Below, one piece after another: positions 33,367 through 41,738 of a stretch of DNA of 64,000 bases. The position numbers and the translations under genes are program-made. Origin of the DNA: CAZFLM01 sp964519955. GTDB lineage: Bacteria; Armatimonadota; Chthonomonadetes; Chthonomonadales; CAJBBX01. The notes under the pieces are model-generated. The model worked only from the letters and a program-made list of their open reading frames with translations. It was not told where the DNA came from and did no database searches. How positions within the stretch are numbered: position 1 is the first letter of the stretch; each line of letters opens with the position of its first letter. The stretch is from the NCBI GenBank assembly GCA_964519955.1, contig CAZFLM010000024.1, forward strand, positions 1 through 64,000, given 5' to 3'.

Positions 33367-33395
33367 ATTGTACCGCTGGCTGAGTGACCCGTCAA
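33367..33395 (-). promoter_or_regulatory. Promoter of the toxin-antitoxin operon
   Basis: Minus strand TTGACG (33395-33390), 17-bp spacer, TACAAT (33372-33367), about 45 bases before the antitoxin start. Confidence 0.6.
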
Positions 33396-33459
33396 GACCC
33401 GGGCTGAACGCTGCGACGCGTGCGCCTGCCGGGCCAGAGAGCGAGCCACATGACACTCC

Positions 33460-36306
33460 CTACCTCTCCCCGTCGAAGCCCAGCGCCCGCATCTTGGCGC
33501 GGGTCTTCTGGGCGGCGGCGATCGTGGCGCGCATCGTGGGGGTGTCGGGGCCGGTGTAGTACAGGGCGGTGACGGCGCCGCGCAGGGCGAGCGGGATCTG
33601 GCCGCCGGTCGGGCGCACGCGGTCGAGGCGGTCGGCCCAGAAGTCGTAGACCAGCCACTGGCCTGCCTGCGGAGCCGGGAGCAGGATGCGTCGGTCGACG
33701 CCGGGCGCCTCGTAACGCAGCGGGGCAATGCCTGGCTCGTAGCGGAAGGTCCACGCCGCCATGGTCGGGGCGTCCCAGGCGAGCACGCACCGGCCGCCGG
33801 ATACGCCGAAGACCTGCACGGGCGTGTCGCGATCGGCGGAGCACGTGGGCTTCAGGCCGAGCCTCGCCGCCAGCATGCCGACGACGCGCTCGTCGAGCTT
33901 GCGCACCGCGTCGGTCGCGGACGGGGCGTAGTTGAGGTAGACCACGTCGCTCTGGCCGACCTTCGCGAGCGTGATCAGCGGGCCGGCGTCCGTCGTGACG
34001 AGCGCCTTGCCCTGCCGGGTGCGCGTGAGCGCCGCCCCCAGCTCGACGACCTCGCCATGCGGGGCCGCCTTGGACCAGCCGTCTGCGCCCCCAGTCACCG
34101 TGCAGCGCGTGGCTTGCGTGGCCGATACCGCGCCGAGGCCGAGCTGCGCGCCACCCTTCGCCGAACCGAGCGCCGCCGACCGATCGAGCCCCCAGAACTC
34201 GCGGGCGTCGCGCGTCGGCACGAAGCTGTGCGTGATGAGCAGCCGGCCCGGCTTCGCGAGGAGCCACTTGCGCAGGAGAGCGAGGTCGCCGGTGCGCGGG
34301 GACATGGGGCAGTAGGCGATGACCTTGTACCGGTCGACGACGCGCTCCAGGTCCAGCGAGTCGCGCAGATCGAATGCCAGGTGGCTGCGCGAGAGGGCCG
34401 GCGCGAGCGAGTAGGGCTGGTCGAGACCGAAGAAGATGCTGCCGGTGGCGCGGGCCGGCGGGCGCTCCGAGACGCAGAGGATGGGCGACGCGGGGCGCAC
34501 GGGCTTCTCGGCGCGCGCCTGGCGGAAGGCGAGTGCTTTGGCGACGGCGTCGCGGAACCGGTTGAACTGGTAGGCGTTCCGCTTGGCGTCGCTCATCTGC
34601 TCGAAGACGGCCTCGTCGATGAAGTCGTTGTCGAGGTCGTCCACCTTCCCCGCCGCGGCGATGGCGTAGATGCCGTTGTAGGCCACCTGCCAGTCGAGGT
34701 AGGGTGCCGAATGGCCGCCGGCGCCGGTCTCGTGGATGATGGAGAGGCGGTGCCCGGCGCGGTCGGCCTGCTCGCGGAGGTAGGGCAGGGAGGCGTAGCC
34801 GGCCTCCGCGGCCCAGCCGATGCAGCCGAACCACTCGGGGAACAGGTTGCCCACGCCCCCCGAGCGCAGCATGAACACGTAGTCGCTGGAGCCGTAGCTG
34901 TCCTCGGGGTTCGGCACCACCCAGAGCGGGTTGCCGCCGCGCGAGCGGTAGTAGCGGCCCGTGCGGTCCGGGAACTTGAGCCACTCGTAGGAGCGCAGGG
35001 CGAGGAAGAGCTGGCGTCGGGCGGCGACGTTGGGCCCGGTCTCGTCGGGCTTGGGCGGGCCGTAGTCGCTCCACGAGGCGAGGCCGGCGTCGCGCGGGGC
35101 GGGCGCGAAGCCATGGTAGGCGCGGAAGTAGTCCGCGAAGTGGATCGCGTGCTCCTTGCCCGCGTCGCGGATGACGAGGCCCTCATCCTGGCCGAGCAGG
35201 TCCTTGCGGAACGCGGCCTGCATCGTCTCCGAGAAGCCCCACTGCGTCTCCATCCACGGGAATGTGTAGTCCACCACCATCCACGTCGAGATGCCGGCGG
35301 CGAGCAGGGCGTCGATGCGCTGCTTCTCGGCCTCGAAGACCGCGGGGTGCGCCGCCGCATACGTGTGCTGATAGTCCCAGCCGAACAGGTTGCCGGGCGT
35401 CTTGTTGAGCGAGTGGCCCGCCGCGTTCTCGTCCCAAGCCTGGCGGCGCGTCCAGTACCGAGTGTAGCCCGCTCCGGCTGCGCAGTAGTAGACCGTCGGG
35501 ATGCCTTGGCGCTGCAGGTCGGTGACGTTGTCGAGCAGCCCGGGCGTGTACCCGGAGACGGGTGTGCCGACGCGGCCGAGCAGGCGGTTCAGCTCGACGG
35601 GCGAGCGTCGCAGCGCCGCGTCGTCGAGGCGGGCCCCGTCGAACGGGAAGTAGAGGCCGCCCGGCGCCGGCAGGGGCTGCGGCTTGGCGTGCCAGCCGGG
35701 CGGCGCGTGGTAGCCGTCGTCCTCGGTGCTGAGGATGTCCAGCGACTTGCCGCCCGGTCCGGAGAGGCGCGGGTTGTCGATGTAGAAGACCGCCTTGCCG
35801 TTGTTGGGCTCCAGCCCGAGCGCCGAGACGCGGTCCCACTCCTCGGGCTTGGCGGCGAGCTTCCAGAGGCGCATCGCCGAGCGCGGCACCTCGACGTGGG
35901 TCCACTGGCGCAGCGGAAGCTGGGCGAGGGGCTTGTCGAAGCAGACCCAGCGGTTGTCGGCGGGCTCGTAGACGAAGATGCCCAGGTTGGCCCCATCGAC
36001 GCTCTCCACGTACAGGTCGCAGGAGAAGGTGTCGAAGCCCTTCGCCGTGGCGCCCAGCGGGAAGCCCATGCGGATCGCCCAGTAGGGCGGATCGGCCCCG
36101 TGCGTGCTCCAGTCGACGCGCAGCGAGAAGCCCAGCCGGTTGCCCGGCGCCTTCACGTCGCGGCTGGTGTCGAGCTTGCCGGTTGAGCCGAAGCCGCCGA
36201 TGCCGTTCAGGACGCTCAACTCGTCGGGCGTATAGGCGCGCTGGGCGGTGGCCGGGGCGGCGACGGCGAGCACGGCGGCTAGCAGGACGGCTGGATGAAG
36301 GCGCAT
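33460..36306 (-). CDS. Large exported glycoside hydrolase-like protein
   Basis: A 948-residue protein with a signal peptide (LLAAVLAVAAPATAQ). The first 170 residues look like a beta-sandwich carbohydrate-binding domain (RVDWSTHGADPPYWAIRMGF, FDTFSCDLYVESVDGANLGI). The centre looks like a TIM-barrel hydrolase (NDFIDEAVFEQMSDAK, IIHETGAGGHSAPYLDWQVA). A later domain resembles the amidotransferase-like trimerisation domain of GH42 enzymes (LLITHSFVPTRDAREFWGLD). No family is certain, and the catalytic acids are not assigned. It is convergent to nothing, and hairpin repeats lie upstream. The start at 36306 begins the signal peptide. Confidence 0.75.
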   Translation of the reverse strand: MRLHPAVLLAAVLAVAAPATAQRAYTPDELSVLNGIGGFGSTGKLDTSRDVKAPGNRLGFSLRVDWSTHGADPPYWAIRMGFPLGATAKGFDTFSCDLYVESVDGANLGIFVYEPADNRWVCFDKPLAQLPLRQWTHVEVPRSAMRLWKLAAKPEEWDRVSALGLEPNNGKAVFYIDNPRLSGPGGKSLDILSTEDDGYHAPPGWHAKPQPLPAPGGLYFPFDGARLDDAALRRSPVELNRLLGRVGTPVSGYTPGLLDNVTDLQRQGIPTVYYCAAGAGYTRYWTRRQAWDENAAGHSLNKTPGNLFGWDYQHTYAAAHPAVFEAEKQRIDALLAAGISTWMVVDYTFPWMETQWGFSETMQAAFRKDLLGQDEGLVIRDAGKEHAIHFADYFRAYHGFAPAPRDAGLASWSDYGPPKPDETGPNVAARRQLFLALRSYEWLKFPDRTGRYYRSRGGNPLWVVPNPEDSYGSSDYVFMLRSGGVGNLFPEWFGCIGWAAEAGYASLPYLREQADRAGHRLSIIHETGAGGHSAPYLDWQVAYNGIYAIAAAGKVDDLDNDFIDEAVFEQMSDAKRNAYQFNRFRDAVAKALAFRQARAEKPVRPASPILCVSERPPARATGSIFFGLDQPYSLAPALSRSHLAFDLRDSLDLERVVDRYKVIAYCPMSPRTGDLALLRKWLLAKPGRLLITHSFVPTRDAREFWGLDRSAALGSAKGGAQLGLGAVSATQATRCTVTGGADGWSKAAPHGEVVELGAALTRTRQGKALVTTDAGPLITLAKVGQSDVVYLNYAPSATDAVRKLDERVVGMLAARLGLKPTCSADRDTPVQVFGVSGGRCVLAWDAPTMAAWTFRYEPGIAPLRYEAPGVDRRILLPAPQAGQWLVYDFWADRLDRVRPTGGQIPLALRGAVTALYYTGPDTPTMRATIAAAQKTRAKMRALGFDGER

Positions 36307-36339
36307 GGGTTCCTCTGGATGCGGCGTAGCTGGTTCGGG

Positions 36340-36548
36340 CATTGTACCGGACGCGCAGGGCCGCCCGTCGCCACCGGAACAGGCTGTGGTGGGCGCGGGT
36401 TCGTCTGGCGCGGCGCTCCGCTTGGCGGGCAGGGACGCCCGCCCCACCAAGACAGGCTGTGCGGGGCGGGTCGATTCCCGAACGCCCCACCAGGACAGGC
36501 TGTGCGGGTCGGGCCGATGGCGGAACGCCCCACCGGGACAGGCTGGTG
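36340..36548. repeat. Array of degenerate hairpin repeats
   Basis: About four imperfect copies, e.g. GGCGGGCAGGGACGCCCGCC followed by CCACCAAGACAGGCTG, then CGGGTCG..AACGCCCCACCAGGACAGGCTG and a further copy. They lie between the NIPSNAP and the glycosidase-like genes, spaced about 49-56 bp. Confidence 0.75.
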
Positions 36549-36632
36549 ATCGGGCGGAGCGCGGCACGACTGCGCCGACCCCGTGGGGCGCGACCTCCGC
36601 GTCGCGCCGGGGTTGACGCGCCCTGGCCGTCC

Positions 36633-37388
36633 CTACCGCGTCGGCGAGTAGTCGGTGGGCTCCAGGTAGGTCGACTTCGGCGGCGCGGCGGTGAGTGCCC
36701 CGTTCGCCTCGGACGCGGCTTTGGCCTTCACCCACGCCGGGTCCTCGCGGAACGCCTTCCACGCCTTGTCAGCCGCCGCCTGGTCCTTGTGCGCCAGGAT
36801 GTACACCAGCGTGCTGCCGGCGCCCTGCGCGCCCTCGGCCGGCATCCAGAAGCCGAACAGGCCCATGCGGTGCTTCCTGAAGAGCGCCAGCGTGTGCTCC
36901 TTGAAGCGGGCTTGCAGCGCGTCGAGGCGCCCTTCGGCGGCCGTGTAGACGCGCAGCTCGAACAGGCGGGGCTTGGCGGCCTTGCTGGGACGCGTGGCGG
37001 GCACGTAGTCCGCGGGCGACAGGAAGAGGGACTCGATGTGGTCGACAAGCTTGCCGTCCTTCTCGCTCTCCTTGGCCGCGGTCTGCCACTCGGGATCGGC
37101 GCCGAACTCGGCGAACGCCTTGTCGCGGGCTTCGCGACTGGGGAAGGCGAGCAGGTAGACGAGCTTGTTGTCCGTGTTGTCGACCGGCACCCAGTAGCCG
37201 ATGTTGGTCATGCCGTGCTTGGCGAAGAGCTTCACAGTGTGGTTGCGGAACCGGGCGTTCAGCGCGTCGAGCTTTCCGGGCATGGCGTAGTAGGTGCGCA
37301 TCTCGAAGAGACGGGTGTCGGCGGCGGGTTTTGGGGTTGGGCTGGCCTGCGCGAGGCAGGCGGCAAGCAGGAGCGTACCTTCGAACAT
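36633..37388 (-). CDS. Double NIPSNAP-domain protein
   Basis: A 251-residue protein with two NIPSNAP-type ferredoxin-like domains. The first is FEMRTYYAMPGKLDALNARF, then GYWVPVDNTDNKLVYLLAFP. The second is FELRVYTAAEGRLDALQARF, then LFGFWMPAEGAQGAGSTLVY. The start has a hydrophobic segment that may be a signal (GTLLLAACLAQA), so it is probably exported, unlike mitochondrial relatives. GGAGGA precedes the start at 37388. The function of bacterial NIPSNAP proteins is unclear, and no monooxygenase gene is adjacent. Confidence 0.88.
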   Translation of the reverse strand: MFEGTLLLAACLAQASPTPKPAADTRLFEMRTYYAMPGKLDALNARFRNHTVKLFAKHGMTNIGYWVPVDNTDNKLVYLLAFPSREARDKAFAEFGADPEWQTAAKESEKDGKLVDHIESLFLSPADYVPATRPSKAAKPRLFELRVYTAAEGRLDALQARFKEHTLALFRKHRMGLFGFWMPAEGAQGAGSTLVYILAHKDQAAADKAWKAFREDPAWVKAKAASEANGALTAAPPKSTYLEPTDYSPTR

Positions 37389-37454
37389 GGCGTCCTCCGG
37401 GTGGTGGGTTCGGGTCGATTGCCCAGGATACCGCAGAACGGGCACGACCGGGCG

Positions 37455-37486
37455 ATGTCGGATGGGCAGCGACGCCCATCCCACGC
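37455..37486. repeat. Dispersed hairpin repeat copy
   Basis: GGATGGGCAGCGACGCCCAT then CCCACG, upstream of the NIPSNAP gene on the plus strand, in the same orientation as the 17606 array. Confidence 0.7.
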
Positions 37487-37534
37487 GGTACCCCTGGAGG
37501 ACGTCACAGTGCCCGCATGGCGTGCTGCCGATCG

Positions 37535-38599
37535 CTAAGGTCGGATCTCAGGCGCCCACCAGACGGAGCCGAAGTCGGTGGCCTCGGCGGCGCCGTCGGC
37601 TGGGCGGTCGAGCGTGGCTTGGAAGGCGGTGTCCAGGTGGCCTCCGCGGCCCGGCGTGCGGACCCGAACCGCGACGCGGCTGAGGCCTGCGTCGGCGGCG
37701 AGCACGGCATCGGCGGCCTTGCGGGCCTCGGAGTGGATGATGCCGCGCAGCGTCTCCGCCGAGTCGACCTGGGTCGGCGTCGTGTTCAGGATCACCAGCG
37801 CGCTCGCACCGTCGCGTTGGATGGCGCAGGCTTCGAGCGTGGAGCACGTCAGAGCGGCGCGAGAGCCGATGGCGCGGTCCAGGGCCACCTCGCGCTCGCT
37901 GAGCGGCGCAGCCTCGTCGTTGTCGTCGCGCTGCCGCGGCGGGCGAACGCTGCTCACTCCGGGCCCTTCGGCCGGCGGCAGAGGCACGTTCAGTGGCTGG
38001 ACCGAGTTGCTCGGGCTCGTGGGAACGGCCGGGGGCCGCGCCGCGGGTTTGTCGCCGCTCTTCGGCGCGGGCTTCGACATGGCCACCACGAGCACCACGA
38101 CGAGGGCCACAAAAACGACCGACGCCCCGACCAGCGCACGGAGCCAGTTGTTCGGGGAGAGCCCCATCAGGGCCTGCGTACCGACCGAATCGACGGTGCT
38201 GGCGATCCTCGGGCGCGGGGCGCGGGCCTCGACGCGCGCGATCTCGGCCTTGACGTGGTCCAGCTTGGCGCGGTCGGCCGTGCTGCCGGCGTCGAGGTCC
38301 AGCGCCATCTGATACCACTGGGCGGCGTCGTCGTAGCGCCCCTGGTCGCGGTAGATGTCGCCGAGCAGCGAGTGCGCGTGGAGGTTGTTGGGGTCGGCGC
38401 GCATCACCTCGACGCAGGAGCGCTCAGCCTCGGACCACTTGCCGCGCATGCGCCAGAGGTTGGCCGTCGCCAGCAGCTTCTCGGACGCCTTGGCTCGCTC
38501 GGCTGCCTCGCGCGTCGTCTGAACGTGTGCGTCGGCTCCGCACTCGGTGCAGTACTCGCTGTCGTCTGCCAGTTCGGCGTTGCACTGTGGGCAATACAT
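37535..38599 (-). CDS. Zinc-ribbon/TPR membrane protein
   Basis: A 354-residue protein. An N-terminal zinc ribbon (CPQC at 3-6, CTEC at 17-20) is followed by TPR-type helices (AERSCVEVMRADPNNLHAHS, LLGDIYRDQGRYDDAAQWYQ) near 55-95, one membrane span near 158-178 (ALVGASVVFVALVVVLVVAM), a Pro-rich linker, and a C-terminal domain of about 120 residues (DRAIGSRAALTCSTLEACAI). The function is unknown. Such zinc-ribbon/TPR/TM proteins are frequent in this lineage. It lies downstream of dUTPase in the same orientation with a 113-base gap. Confidence 0.72.
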   Translation of the reverse strand: MYCPQCNAELADDSEYCTECGADAHVQTTREAAERAKASEKLLATANLWRMRGKWSEAERSCVEVMRADPNNLHAHSLLGDIYRDQGRYDDAAQWYQMALDLDAGSTADRAKLDHVKAEIARVEARAPRPRIASTVDSVGTQALMGLSPNNWLRALVGASVVFVALVVVLVVAMSKPAPKSGDKPAARPPAVPTSPSNSVQPLNVPLPPAEGPGVSSVRPPRQRDDNDEAAPLSEREVALDRAIGSRAALTCSTLEACAIQRDGASALVILNTTPTQVDSAETLRGIIHSEARKAADAVLAADAGLSRVAVRVRTPGRGGHLDTAFQATLDRPADGAAEATDFGSVWWAPEIRP

Positions 38600-38712
38600 G
38601 GCGGTCTCGGAATCTGGAGTGTGGGCCGGCGGCCGGGAAACAGAGGCGGATCGAGAGGTCGGTCCTGGTTCCCGGGGTGCCAGGCCTGGTCGTGCTTCCT
38701 ATTGCTAAGGAC

Positions 38713-39156
38713 CTACTTCGGCTTGCCGTTTGTTCCCGTGCTGCCGAATCCGCCGCTCCCTCTGAGCGTGTCGTCGAGTTCCGCCACCACGTCGATGGCG
38801 GCGTGGGCGACAGGGGCGATGACGAGTTGGGCGATCCGGTCGCCGCGCTCGATGGTCTGGGGCTCGTCGGACCAGTTGATGAGGATGACGCAGATCTCGC
38901 CGCGGTAGTCGCTGTCGATGGTGCCGGGCGCGTTCGGCACGCCGAGGCCGCGCTTGAGCGCGAGGCCGCTGCGGGGGCGCACCTGGCCCTCGTAGCCGGC
39001 GGGGATCGCGACGCAGAGGCCGGTAGGGATGAGGCCGCGGCGCCCGGGCTGCAGCGTGACGGGCGCGTCGACGGCCGCAATGAGATCGAGGCCTGCCGCT
39101 CGATCCGTCGCATAGGCGGGGAGCGGCAGGCCTTCGGCATGCGGCAGGCGTCTCAC
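38713..39156 (-). CDS. dut: dUTP diphosphatase
   Basis: A 147-residue trimeric-type dUTPase that hydrolyses dUTP to dUMP and pyrophosphate and keeps uracil out of DNA. All five motifs are present: AGLDLIAAVDAPV (1), RPRSGLALKRGLGV (2), GTIDSDYRGEICVILINW (3), IERGDRIAQLVIAPV (4) and RGSGGFGSTG (5), the last being the C-terminal arm. The frame is open upstream into the histidine kinase, but the family length points to the GTG at 39156 (VRRLPHAEGLPLPAYATDRA). It follows the kinase gene by 35 bases and is co-transcribed. Confidence 0.93.
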   Translation of the reverse strand: MRRLPHAEGLPLPAYATDRAAGLDLIAAVDAPVTLQPGRRGLIPTGLCVAIPAGYEGQVRPRSGLALKRGLGVPNAPGTIDSDYRGEICVILINWSDEPQTIERGDRIAQLVIAPVAHAAIDVVAELDDTLRGSGGFGSTGTNGKPK

Positions 39157-39191
39157 CTGGAGGCGGACGCTATGTGCGGGAGCCGGGGCGT

Positions 39192-40979
39192 CTACTTCTG
39201 GGGCTCCTGGTCGGCGACTTCCGGCGGGGCGTTCGGGATGCGGAACCAGAACGTGGTGCCGTGGCCAAGCTCGGTCTCCACCCAGATGTTGCCATGGTGC
39301 GCTTCCACCAGGTTCTTGACCAGGAAGAGGCCGATGCCCGTGCCCTTGACGCTGGCGGTCTTCGGGTTGTGGATGCGGCGGTAGGGCTTGAAGAGCTTGG
39401 CCTTCGCCGACTCCGGCATACCCGTGCCCTGGTCCGAGACGCCCATCAGGACGGTCTTGCTGTCGGGCTCGTCGCGGATGATGATGCGGATCTCGCCGCC
39501 CTCGGGCGAGTACTTGATGGCGTTGCTGACCAGGTTCTGCAGGATCTGCTCGACCTGATCGCGGCCAACCGTGGCGGTTACCTGCGGCGCGCACGCGTCG
39601 AGCATGAGCGTGTGGCGCGACGTGTTGGTCATGCCGCGCTGGACCTCGAAGACGGACTCGGCCAACTCGCAGAGGTCGACTTCCTCCCAGAAGAGCTGGA
39701 GGGCGATGCCGCGCTCGATTCGGGTGACATTGAGCAGGTCGTTGATCAGCCGGTTCAGCCGGTCGACGTTCTGCTCGATGATGTTGTAGTACTCCTTGCG
39801 CTCCTCGAAGCTGAAGGAGTCCTCCTCATCGGCGTTGAGCATCGAGATGAAGCCCTTGATCGGCGTCATCGGGGTGCGCAGCTCGTGCGCGGCGATGGCG
39901 ACGAACTCCGTCTTCATCCGCTCGAGGTTGCGGATCTCGGTGATATCGTTGAGGATGATGGCGGTGCCGATCAGATGGTTGTCCTCGCCGCGGACCTGGG
40001 CGGCGTGCATCTGGAAGACGCGCTCCTCCTCGGTGTCCGGGTCGGCGACGCTGATCTCCTCCGCGGCCTTGGATTCGTCTTCGCCATTCTCGCCCTGGTT
40101 GTTGGCGAGCATGCGCCCGAGGACCTCGACGGCCTTCTCGTGCTCGATGGCCTCGGTGTACTGCTTGCCGATCGGGTCCTGGACAACGCAGAAGATCTGG
40201 CGCGCACGGGCGTTCATCTGCATGAGCTTGCCGGTGTCCGAGACGAGCAGCAGGCCGGCGTACAGGCTCTCGATGGTGTGGACGAGCTTCTCGCGCTCCT
40301 CGACCAACTCCTGGAACATCTGGGCGTTGGCGATGACCGCGGCGGCGTTGCGGGCGAGGCGCTCCAGGAGGCGGACGTCCTCCTCCATGAACTCGCCGCC
40401 ATAGCGCTTGTTGAAGACGCTGATGACGCCGATGGGCACGCGATCGAGGACGCGGTTCTCTTCGTCGCGCTTCTCCAGCACGAGCGGAACGATGACGCCG
40501 TTGCGCAGGTGGAGGAGGGCGACGTTCTCCTTGACGGTGCGGGGGTCGTTCACCGCGTCGTACACGATGGACGGCTTGCTGGTGCGGAAGACCTCGCCGG
40601 ACACGCCCTGGTTGATGCGTACCCGGAAGTGGCGGAGGTCGACGTCGCCAACGCCGTAGGCGGGCGGGCGGGCGACCAGCTCGCCGGTCTCCTTGTCCAC
40701 GATCATAATCAGGCACTTCTCGGCCTGCAGGATCATGGCGACGCGCTGGACCAGGCGCTTGAGCGTGTCCTCGAACTCGGTGACAACCGGGGCCTCGGCA
40801 ACCTCGGACGCCCGGATGCCGCGCTGGAGGCGGGCGATCTCCTCGTTCTTGCCGGCGAGTTCGGCCGTACGGGTAGCGACGGTCTGTTCGGTCTGGTTCA
40901 GTCGATCTTTGAGAGCCGCGATTTCACGCAGGAGTTCGTCGAGCTTTCCGGCGTCTGCGTCGGGACCGTGGAGAGTCAT
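39192..40979 (-). CDS. GAF-PAS sensor histidine kinase
   Basis: A 595-residue cytosolic kinase with no membrane span. A coiled coil (residues about 10-60, LLREIAALKDRLNQTEQTVA) is followed by a GAF domain (about 70-225), a linker and PAS-like domain (VHTIESLYAGLLLVSDTGKL...TAIILNDITEIRNL), the H-box AHELRTPMTPIKGFISMLNA near residue 362, N-box LVSNAIKYSPEGG, and G-boxes SDQGTGMP and KGTGIGLFLVKNLVEAHHG. The phospho-acceptor His is intact. A short linker between GAF and PAS is notably acidic. No response regulator gene is adjacent. The gene has its own consensus promoter. Confidence 0.93.
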   Translation of the reverse strand: MTLHGPDADAGKLDELLREIAALKDRLNQTEQTVATRTAELAGKNEEIARLQRGIRASEVAEAPVVTEFEDTLKRLVQRVAMILQAEKCLIMIVDKETGELVARPPAYGVGDVDLRHFRVRINQGVSGEVFRTSKPSIVYDAVNDPRTVKENVALLHLRNGVIVPLVLEKRDEENRVLDRVPIGVISVFNKRYGGEFMEEDVRLLERLARNAAAVIANAQMFQELVEEREKLVHTIESLYAGLLLVSDTGKLMQMNARARQIFCVVQDPIGKQYTEAIEHEKAVEVLGRMLANNQGENGEDESKAAEEISVADPDTEEERVFQMHAAQVRGEDNHLIGTAIILNDITEIRNLERMKTEFVAIAAHELRTPMTPIKGFISMLNADEEDSFSFEERKEYYNIIEQNVDRLNRLINDLLNVTRIERGIALQLFWEEVDLCELAESVFEVQRGMTNTSRHTLMLDACAPQVTATVGRDQVEQILQNLVSNAIKYSPEGGEIRIIIRDEPDSKTVLMGVSDQGTGMPESAKAKLFKPYRRIHNPKTASVKGTGIGLFLVKNLVEAHHGNIWVETELGHGTTFWFRIPNAPPEVADQEPQK

Positions 40980-41025
40980 GCGTGGGGTGTCTCCGCTGGA
41001 AGTGCGCTAATGAGGGTCTGTTTGG

Positions 41026-41055
41026 ATTATAGCCTGCCACGCGAGAGGAAGTCAA
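41026..41055 (-). promoter_or_regulatory. Promoter of the histidine kinase gene
   Basis: Minus strand TTGACT (41055-41050), 18-bp spacer, TATAAT (41031-41026), about 47 bases before the start. It is back-to-back with a plus-strand promoter. Confidence 0.72.
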
Positions 41056-41091
41056 CCTGCCCCAGGCGCGCGCAAAGGCCCGGAAGGATGC

Positions 41092-41120
41092 TTGCATTCC
41101 GATCCGTTCCGTGCTATCAT
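41092..41120 (+). promoter_or_regulatory. Promoter of the TPR protein gene
   Basis: TTGCAT (41092-41097), 17-bp spacer, TATCAT (41115-41120), 77 bases before the start at 41197. Confidence 0.6.
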
Positions 41121-41196
41121 TCAGACTGGTTACCCAGTCGTTTTGTTTCCGGACGGGTCGGCGGATTTCCGATCACCCCGAGGAGCCACATCGGCC

Positions 41197-41550
41197 ATGG
41201 GCACGGTAGTGAAGACCAATCTCGACCGGGCGATCGCGTTCAAGGTTGCTGGAAACTACCCTGAGGCAGTCGCTGAGCTGCGCGCCATCCTGGCGGAGAC
41301 GCCGGACTACGGCGAGGCCCATCACCAGTTAGGCCTGGTGTTCGGGTTCACCGGCGAGTTCGACGAGTCTTTGGCCGAGCTGCAGAGGGCCGCGGAACTC
41401 GACCCCGTCGGCATCACCGTCAACAACGACCTCGCGCTCACGTACGCCATGCTGGGCATGTACGACGAGGCGAAAGAGGGGTTCGAGAAGGTCCTGCGCC
41501 TCGACCCCGCGAACGAGGTCGCACTCAAGAACATCACGTTCTTCACGTAG
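41197..41550 (+). CDS. Small TPR protein
   Basis: A 117-residue protein made of three tetratricopeptide units: LDRAIAFKVAGNYPEAVAEL, AHHQLGLVFGFTGEFDESLA, NNDLALTYAMLGMYDEAKEG, with DPANEVALKN at the end. It has no signal or membrane span, so it is a cytosolic protein-protein adaptor. GAGGAG precedes the chosen ATG by 11 bases; an earlier in-frame ATG at 41092 lies inside the promoter and is rejected. Divergence from the histidine kinase suggests, but does not show, a shared role. Confidence 0.85.
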   Translation: MGTVVKTNLDRAIAFKVAGNYPEAVAELRAILAETPDYGEAHHQLGLVFGFTGEFDESLAELQRAAELDPVGITVNNDLALTYAMLGMYDEAKEGFEKVLRLDPANEVALKNITFFT

Positions 41551-41674
41551 ACGCGGAGTTCCGCGGAAGTGCGTGGAGGACGTCGGCACTGACGGGGGCC
41601 CGCGAACGCCGCGCGGCCCCTGTTGTATGCCGGGTGTTCGCGAATCGGAGCGGCCTTTGCGACCGACAGACGCG

Positions 41675-41717
41675 CGGCCCGCGCCACCGGGGTCCTGACC
41701 GGCGGCGCGGGCCGTTT
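41675..41717. terminator. Terminator hairpin between convergent genes
   Basis: CGGCCCGCGCC (41675-41685) pairs with GGCGCGGGCCG (41704-41714), followed by TTT on the plus strand. A second GC-rich hairpin lies just upstream at about 41594-41621. Confidence 0.65.
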
Positions 41718-41738
41718 GGCGTGTGTCTGCGGTGCCTG

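Noticed and set aside
34057..36186. 709-codon plus-strand frame
   Set aside because: It is fully antisense to the glycosidase-like gene, with shadow codon use.
36307..36762. N-terminal extension of the glycosidase-like protein
   Set aside because: It is made of hairpin repeats and precedes a good signal peptide at 36306.
39157..39594. N-terminal extension of dUTPase
   Set aside because: It overlaps the histidine kinase and is not family sequence.
41026..41120. Promoter as the start of an earlier TPR reading frame (ATG 41092)
   Set aside because: The ATG overlaps the -35 region, so the transcript would not contain it.
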